Source: Desulfobacula sp.
GTDB lineage: Bacteria > Desulfobacterota > Desulfobacteria > Desulfobacterales > Desulfobacteraceae
Length of the DNA: 20,505 nucleotides
Direction of reading: 5' to 3'
Assembly: GCA_027858355.1 (NCBI GenBank)
Contig: JAQICW010000366.1
Coordinates: 1-20,505 of the forward strand
Part shown: positions 15,934-20,505 of the stretch, piece after piece
Numbering within the stretch: the stretch's first letter is position 1
Layout: each line of letters begins with the position of its first letter
The notes under the pieces: generated by a model
The model's input: only the letters and a program-made list of their open reading frames with translations
What the model was told of the DNA's origin: nothing
The model's database searches: none
Translations under genes and position numbers: made by a program

Positions 15934-18097
15934 ACGACATTCCAACCTTAAAAATGAAAACCATATTCTTATGAAGTTGCAGGCGGACGGTTCTTATCGC
16001 CCTGCTGTCAGCAGTGCCACTGAATCTCTTATGGAAAAAGTACGGAAGCTGTTAAATGATTCTCCTGAAAGACTTGGGCAGAGTCCGGTCCAGTATTTGA
16101 AATCATTATGGAAACAATTCCAATTCAGTGAAAGCTATGAAGCAACTAGCTATGAAGATGATTTTGGTGTGAAGCGTAAATTGGAAATCGAACCAATCAG
16201 TATGAACCAGCTTAAGGAAAGTTTTCATATATTAACGAAAAATCTGGGTGCTGGATCATTTTCAGACGGCATTCTTTTTGTTGTTTTTTGCAGCAGCAGC
16301 AGTGAAATTGATGAAGCAAAACAAATCGCTACAACCCAATTGACAGATGAAAAATACAACCAGGTTGTGATGGCAATCCCGAAAGACCCCATACAGCTAT
16401 TCGTTTTGCTCAAAGAACACCAGGCATTGAGCTATTTAAAAAAAAATGAGGCCAGCCTTTATGGCGAAGGTGGTGAACTGCATGAAGAATGGTGCATTTA
16501 TGATAACGACAGATCCACCCAGTTGAAAAATACGGTTGATGATTTATTTGCTCCTGAAAAACAAATGCTCGTCTATTTCTGGTCAGGACTTCTCCAAACC
16601 GTTTTAAACACTCGGCAGATAAAAAAGATGACATCTGCTGTGATGTATAAAGCCTTTCCTGACTGCCCTGTTATTGGAGAGCCCAAATTGGCCTTGGATG
16701 ATTTTGGCGGGGGTTGGGGATACCGAAAAGATTGTCGGGACATAACGATGAAAATGACTGAAAAAGGCGCGGCCCAAAAACTCTGGAACGAAACAGCTGC
16801 GGCACCCCAGCATATTATTCGACAAGTGCTGAGAAGTAACGGTATTTTAAGAAAAAACCAGGCAGGGGATTGTGTTCTTGAAAAACCTCAAGCCGATGTG
16901 TTCAATGGGGCAAGCAAAACCTGGGAATGCATGGAAAAATATATCAATAATGCCCGACGACGCCCGTTTGAAATGAAAAACATGGTGCGGACTTTGCGTA
17001 AATCGCCTTATGGGGTTAAATGCCGGGTGCTGCCGATTCTTTTTGCTTCAGTTGCCCACGAAGAGCTGACATATGGAAACATCTCATTTGAATTCCAAAG
17101 AAATGCAAACCAGATCGAAAAAATAACCGTTATTGAAAACGATACATTGGAGAAAGTGTTTACCACACCTGAAAAGTATCGATTGGTTTACGTTAATGTT
17201 AGCTCAAATCAAAAAGCATTAGTTGATGCCTTGTCTAAATTATTTGATGTTGATTTGTTGCCTACTGATCCACCTTTGGAGCGGGTAAAAAAAGTGGGCA
17301 CCAAAATGGGGGAATGGTGGAGAGCCCTCCCAAAACATGCTCAATTAACCGAAGAAATTTCTGATGGAGCCTCTTTATTAAGGGATTATATTTTCAAGCC
17401 TCTTGCGGAATTGGAACCTGATACGCAGCAAATATTGCTTAAAGATTTTTTTGAGCATATTTTTGATGATGCAAGCAGGGTTACCCAAAAACGGGTTGAG
17501 GACGGTATCAGACCGTTTAAAGAAGAGTTTGAAGCACTTCTGAATAGTCTCACCCAAAGGATTATTTCTGCATATGGTTTTGTTTTTGGCCAGCCTGAAA
17601 ATCCCGAGCAAGGCGTATCAAACTGGTTTTCTAAACTTCCCTCTGACAAACAAAACTATACTTATAACGGTGAACCTGCCATCCTTGCAAATGCCTGTCG
17701 AGAGAGTGGTGATATCAATGAGAATACATTGTTAAAAGTTGCAAAAGGAATGACCGGATTGAGTGTGGCATCCTGGAGTGATGATTTGGTTCTGATATTT
17801 CGTGGTAAACTGGATACAGCAAAAAATATAATAGATACCTTTGCAGTTCCAGATCCTCTTTTCCCTTCGGTTCCAAAACCTGATGATCCAGAACCTGGTC
17901 AGGCAAGGTTTAGCATTTTTTCCAAAGGGGAGAACAATGAGAGAGTCTTTGAAGTGCTGGATGACATTTCAGCAAATGGGCAGGTTTTGGAAAACATGCT
18001 GAATTCAACCATTGATCAACTCGGTAAGGGAATGGATGAAAAAGAAAAAATGATGATATTGTGTCGAGTAATCGAAAAACATGTTTTTGGGAAATAA
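15908..18097 (+). CDS. brxC: BrxC/PglY-like large ATPase, C-terminal part
   Basis: This is the continuation of the 14329 gene in the next frame. An ATG at 15908 exists but has only GGGAG close upstream (15902-15906, too near the ATG to be a good Shine-Dalgarno), and the true homologous frame probably begins at the T7 run around 15919. The roughly 725 residues are mostly helical with no further nucleotide-binding motif; segments such as VRTLRKSPYGVKCRVLPILF and NISFEFQRN are typical of the C-terminal body of BrxC/PglY-type proteins. The gene ends with TAA at 18095-18097, five bases before the pglZ start, which fits operon coupling of the ATPase with PglZ as in all BREX types. It could be made as a separate subunit, but I consider a frame break in one gene far more likely. 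Confidence 0.7.
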   Translation: MNFFQKELERHSNLKNENHILMKLQADGSYRPAVSSATESLMEKVRKLLNDSPERLGQSPVQYLKSLWKQFQFSESYEATSYEDDFGVKRKLEIEPISMNQLKESFHILTKNLGAGSFSDGILFVVFCSSSSEIDEAKQIATTQLTDEKYNQVVMAIPKDPIQLFVLLKEHQALSYLKKNEASLYGEGGELHEEWCIYDNDRSTQLKNTVDDLFAPEKQMLVYFWSGLLQTVLNTRQIKKMTSAVMYKAFPDCPVIGEPKLALDDFGGGWGYRKDCRDITMKMTEKGAAQKLWNETAAAPQHIIRQVLRSNGILRKNQAGDCVLEKPQADVFNGASKTWECMEKYINNARRRPFEMKNMVRTLRKSPYGVKCRVLPILFASVAHEELTYGNISFEFQRNANQIEKITVIENDTLEKVFTTPEKYRLVYVNVSSNQKALVDALSKLFDVDLLPTDPPLERVKKVGTKMGEWWRALPKHAQLTEEISDGASLLRDYIFKPLAELEPDTQQILLKDFFEHIFDDASRVTQKRVEDGIRPFKEEFEALLNSLTQRIISAYGFVFGQPENPEQGVSNWFSKLPSDKQNYTYNGEPAILANACRESGDINENTLLKVAKGMTGLSVASWSDDLVLIFRGKLDTAKNIIDTFAVPDPLFPSVPKPDDPEPGQARFSIFSKGENNERVFEVLDDISANGQVLENMLNSTIDQLGKGMDEKEKMMILCRVIEKHVFGK

Positions 18098-18102
18098 AAT
18101 CC

Positions 18103-19860
18103 ATGATTGAAATTATTTACGATCAATATGGTCTCTATTCTGAAGATAATTTTGACAGTTTGATAACAGAGACTTCCCAATATGAAGGCGAACTTAATAA
18201 AATCAAAGATTACATGGGAAAAGGAGAATCATATTGTGTCATTGTCCGCATTCAGGTCGTTTTTAAATGGTTGGATGCTGCTATAAAATATGGTGCAAAG
18301 AAAAAAATCATTGATCCTGTTATCATACTCGCAGACAAATTGGGACTACAGATCATGCCGGAGTACTTAAAAAATAATCCTCACTGGGTTATTGAATTAG
18401 GATTAATTAAAAAGTGTGAAGAGACTCCTATTCATGGCGCGTCCGCTGATAATTGGTTAAAAAAAATCATGATAGGAGAGGCATGGACGAAAGATGAGCC
18501 TATTGCTATAACTGACCTATCCAGAATTTTTAATTTTTTGATAAATACTCGGGCATCAGGTCTTCACGAATTAGAAAAACATCTGATTAATGATTGTTTA
18601 ACCTGTTGGAGCAATAATAAAAATGATAGCGCTGAAATATTTTTCTGGTTAAAAGGCAATCCTTTTACACGGGCTAAATATATTGTCTGGGAGCAACTTC
18701 TGTTTCTATTTCCGGAAAATAAGATTTCGGCGTGGTTACAGCAGGATAATGTATGGTATGAACTGTCATTATTTATAAACCGTCATAAGCTGCCGCGTCT
18801 TGACATTCAGACTCAATTACCAGAGAGTATAACATCCTTTGTCAGATCTTTTCTTGATGAAGAGTGGAGAATATTTCCAGAAAAAGCCTTGCCTTTCATT
18901 TCCGGTACCATGGAATTTGAAAAAATTTTTTTAATGGAAAAACTTCGCAAACAATTACATGATGAAGCTGCCATAAACAACCTCGTTTATACCAAGTTAA
19001 TAGAATTTAAAAATTTTCATGAGGTCATCACAATGGCGCACCAGCTTTATCCAGTCAAGAAACCTACAGAGCTTTCCATGGATTGTTCGATTTATGATAT
19101 CCAAAAATGGTTGGATAACGAATATTTGCCGTTTTATAATTCTTGTGCCCTTCTTGGGCTGATGAATCAAACAGAACCATATATAAAAAGTTTTGAAAAT
19201 TGGTTGGGGCTGCATTATACGGATATGCTTTTCGGAAAAGGGATGGCTTACAGTAAAATTATACACCTCAAAGAACTTGTCTCTGCTGGCGAACCTTTTC
19301 TTATGATTGTTTTTGACGGGTTGGATTATATTTGCGCCAGAGATGAGCTGATACCTGCGTTACAGAGTTATGGGTTCTATCCGTCAAATGAAATGGTTCC
19401 CTATCTTTCATTTCTACCGACACAAACTTACATTGCAAAGCCGACCCTCGTAGCAGGTAAAATGAAATCACAAATTCCTGATGAGCAGCCAAATGCAATA
19501 TTTTATAAAAAGCTCCTTCAGGACTATCTTGGTATTCCTGAAAACCATATCCGATCAAAAACTGACCGGGATGGTAGCCTTTTGGAACTTATCCAGGAGC
19601 CTGCGGATGCTTACCTTTATTTGGACAATCACCTTGATCAAGAATTTCTCCATAGGAATTATCGCCAATATATAAGAAGAAAAAAATATGGTGAATATGT
19701 TCAAAAACAAGCCAACGAGATTGCTCAATGCCTAAAAGACTTTAAGGAAATGTATGGAAAACAGTTACAGGTAATTGTCTGTAGTGACCATGGCTACACC
19801 GTAATCCCTAACCTGGACAAGCCAGAACCAAAGAGTTTTCTGATTCTCTTGCCAAAATAA
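18103..19860 (+). CDS. pglZ: PglZ-type alkaline-phosphatase-superfamily protein, N-terminal part (cut by 75-bp insertion)
   Basis: ATG at 18103 is chosen over a GTG at 18061 that lies inside the upstream gene. The 585 residues comprise a helical N-terminal region and the start of the PglZ domain: MIVFDGLDY with the metal-site Asp405, SFLPTQTYIAK with Thr440/Thr442 near the expected nucleophile region, and CSDHGYTVIP with Asp562-His563. PglZ is the signature protein of BREX. After VIP the frame runs into the 80-bp repeat and stops at TAA (19858-19860). The remaining metal-binding part, HGATHGG, and the C-terminal beta domain are encoded downstream in the same frame from 19887. Deleting 19812-19886 (75 bp) gives GYTVIPKTGEIIDVP without any other change and a 773-residue protein. 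As it stands PglZ lacks an essential histidine region and should be inactive. Confidence 0.85.
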   Translation: MIEIIYDQYGLYSEDNFDSLITETSQYEGELNKIKDYMGKGESYCVIVRIQVVFKWLDAAIKYGAKKKIIDPVIILADKLGLQIMPEYLKNNPHWVIELGLIKKCEETPIHGASADNWLKKIMIGEAWTKDEPIAITDLSRIFNFLINTRASGLHELEKHLINDCLTCWSNNKNDSAEIFFWLKGNPFTRAKYIVWEQLLFLFPENKISAWLQQDNVWYELSLFINRHKLPRLDIQTQLPESITSFVRSFLDEEWRIFPEKALPFISGTMEFEKIFLMEKLRKQLHDEAAINNLVYTKLIEFKNFHEVITMAHQLYPVKKPTELSMDCSIYDIQKWLDNEYLPFYNSCALLGLMNQTEPYIKSFENWLGLHYTDMLFGKGMAYSKIIHLKELVSAGEPFLMIVFDGLDYICARDELIPALQSYGFYPSNEMVPYLSFLPTQTYIAKPTLVAGKMKSQIPDEQPNAIFYKKLLQDYLGIPENHIRSKTDRDGSLLELIQEPADAYLYLDNHLDQEFLHRNYRQYIRRKKYGEYVQKQANEIAQCLKDFKEMYGKQLQVIVCSDHGYTVIPNLDKPEPKSFLILLPK

Positions 19861-19886
19861 CACGAAAATCAGAGATAAGAATCTAA
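19807..19886 (+). repeat. 80-bp inverted repeat, right copy (insert in pglZ)
   Basis: It is identical over 80 bases to the reverse complement of 6397-6476, with CTAA at 19808-19811 and again at 19883-19886. Removing 75 bp (19812-19886) restores pglZ in frame. The insert brings two in-frame TAA codons (19858-19860 and 19876-19878). An internal stem (TCTGATTCTC 19839-19848 with GAAAATCAGA 19864-19873, one mismatch on this strand) and a small CTGG-ACAAG-CCAG hairpin (19813-19825) are visible. No terminal inverted repeats and no coding capacity. Confidence 0.92.
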
Positions 19887-20499
19887 AACAGGCGAAATCA
19901 TTGACGTCCCTTTGACAAAAAATGGAAAAACACGGACTGTGATAGCTGCTGAAATAGAAAAACCAAAAAATATCAAACAAGACAAAATATGGGAATTGAA
20001 TTCTGATCTTTATGGCTTAAATGATACCATGATGATTCCCAAAGGGTACGCTTGTTTCCATAATCGTCCTCATGGAGCTACGCATGGGGGATGCACACCA
20101 CAGGAAATGGCAGTTCCCTGGTTCATTGTTAATAAAAACAAGCCCATTCCTCCGACAGAATTGAATTTTACGATTGAGGGCAATATTTTTCGTAAACGGG
20201 CAGAAAATTTATTGACCATAACCATATCGAATCCAAATCCTTATAAAATTACATTTGTTGAGATGGATATAGAGGGGATGGATCAAAACTCCGATTTCCC
20301 AAAAATCATAAATGCCAACACTATTGAAAAAAATAATTTCAACTATGATGCGTCTGTGATAGTTGAAAATTATGCTAAATTTTCAATATTCTATTGTTTT
20401 AATAGCATGGGTGGAAAAATGGAAAACAAATTAACAATAACTGCGCCAACAACTGGCGCAATGACAACTGAGTTTGATGATGACTTTGAATTCAATTAA
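19887..20499 (+). pseudogene. pglZ: PglZ C-terminal part, disconnected
   Basis: This is the same frame as 18103-19860. It carries the tail of the PglZ catalytic domain (RPHGATHGGCTPQEMAVPW, the conserved His-Gly region that completes the metal site) followed by a C-terminal beta-sandwich-like part ending in acidic FDDDFEFN. A TTG at 19912 could in principle start it but has no Shine-Dalgarno, and homology begins upstream at 19887 (KTGEIIDVPLTKNG), so it is the severed 3' part of one gene rather than a gene of its own. TAA at 20497-20499 is six bases from the window end. In a type 4 BREX locus, brxL would be expected next, beyond the edge. Confidence 0.8.
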
Positions 20500-20505
20500 T
20501 AATCA

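Noticed and set aside
18061..18102. GTG at 18061 as the pglZ start
   Set aside because: It lies inside the brxC-like gene without a Shine-Dalgarno; ATG at 18103, five bases after the upstream stop, fits the operon spacing.
19807..19886. 80-bp repeat as an integron attC site or IS5-type MITE
   Set aside because: GTTAGGC at one edge and the TTAG/CTAA duplication are suggestive, but no second core site (RYYYAAC) with the right fold is present, and there are no terminal inverted repeats.
19807..19911. 75-bp pglZ insert as a translational bypass (ribosome hopping) element
   Set aside because: Length is a multiple of three and a stop lies inside, but take-off and landing codons do not match (CCT/AAC versus TCT/AAA), and a copy at an intergenic junction would be pointless for bypassing.
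1..20505. CRISPR arrays, tRNA or rRNA genes
   Set aside because: I saw no regularly spaced short direct repeats, and no cloverleaf or rRNA-like sequence in the window.

Overview
The window looks like a chromosomal piece of a Desulfobacterota (Desulfobacterales-like) bacterium. This is an inference from protein flavour: large hybrid sensor kinases, an isoprenylcysteine methyltransferase fragment, REP-like palindromes and an IntI-type integrase fragment. No rRNA, tRNA or marker gene confirms it. The sequence has the character of a defence/mobility island with many broken genes.

Layout. Positions 1-818 hold two wrecks: a type IV toxin-antitoxin remnant in which the antitoxin (AbiEi) front is joined in frame to the toxin (AbiEii) tail, and an N-terminally truncated HAD hydrolase. 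Positions 819-1375 contain no gene I can support. A truncated secreted sensor-protein start (1376-1615) and a pair of REP-like palindromes (1629-1692) precede a full-length 1258-residue hybrid histidine kinase (1786-5562). Positions 5563-6886 are a gene graveyard: an undefined decayed fragment, 46 residues of an ICMT-type methyltransferase, 41 residues ending in an integron-integrase (IntI) segment on the minus strand, and a small minus-strand membrane ORF. Two small AT-rich genes follow (6887-7219 and 7270-7650).

From 7917 to the right edge there is one plus-strand operon. It encodes a multi-domain regulator (two RNA polymerase alpha-CTD-like modules, a sigma-70 region-4 HTH and a HARE-HTH), a PAPS-reductase-family protein with a zinc ribbon and a ferredoxin domain (BrxP-like), a DUF4007 protein, a DUF1016 nuclease, a small protein resembling a P-loop ATPase without Walker A, a large ATPase (BrxC/PglY-like) and a PglZ-type phosphatase-superfamily protein. 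The core matches a type 4 BREX-like system. The PAPS-reductase and DUF4007 pair also recalls the Ssp/Dnd DNA-phosphorothioation machinery. A plausible joint role is sulfur-based DNA marking plus phage exclusion. No cysteine desulfurase or BrxL is visible; BrxL would be expected just past the right edge.

The most striking observation is that this operon is broken in several independent ways that are each reversible by a small change: an in-frame TAG inside the second alpha-CTD of the regulator, another TAG ending the small ATPase-like gene with open frame beyond it, a one-base frame break at a T7 run in the brxC-like gene, and a 75-bp insertion in pglZ. The inserted sequence has a second, perfectly identical 80-bp copy in inverted orientation at 6397-6476. 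At both sites it sits after CCTAA, in the same orientation relative to the interrupted genes, and removing 75 bp rebuilds a sensible sequence (the continuous pglZ frame; a stop/Shine-Dalgarno/start junction on the minus strand). This looks like a very small, target-specific mobile sequence that I do not recognise.
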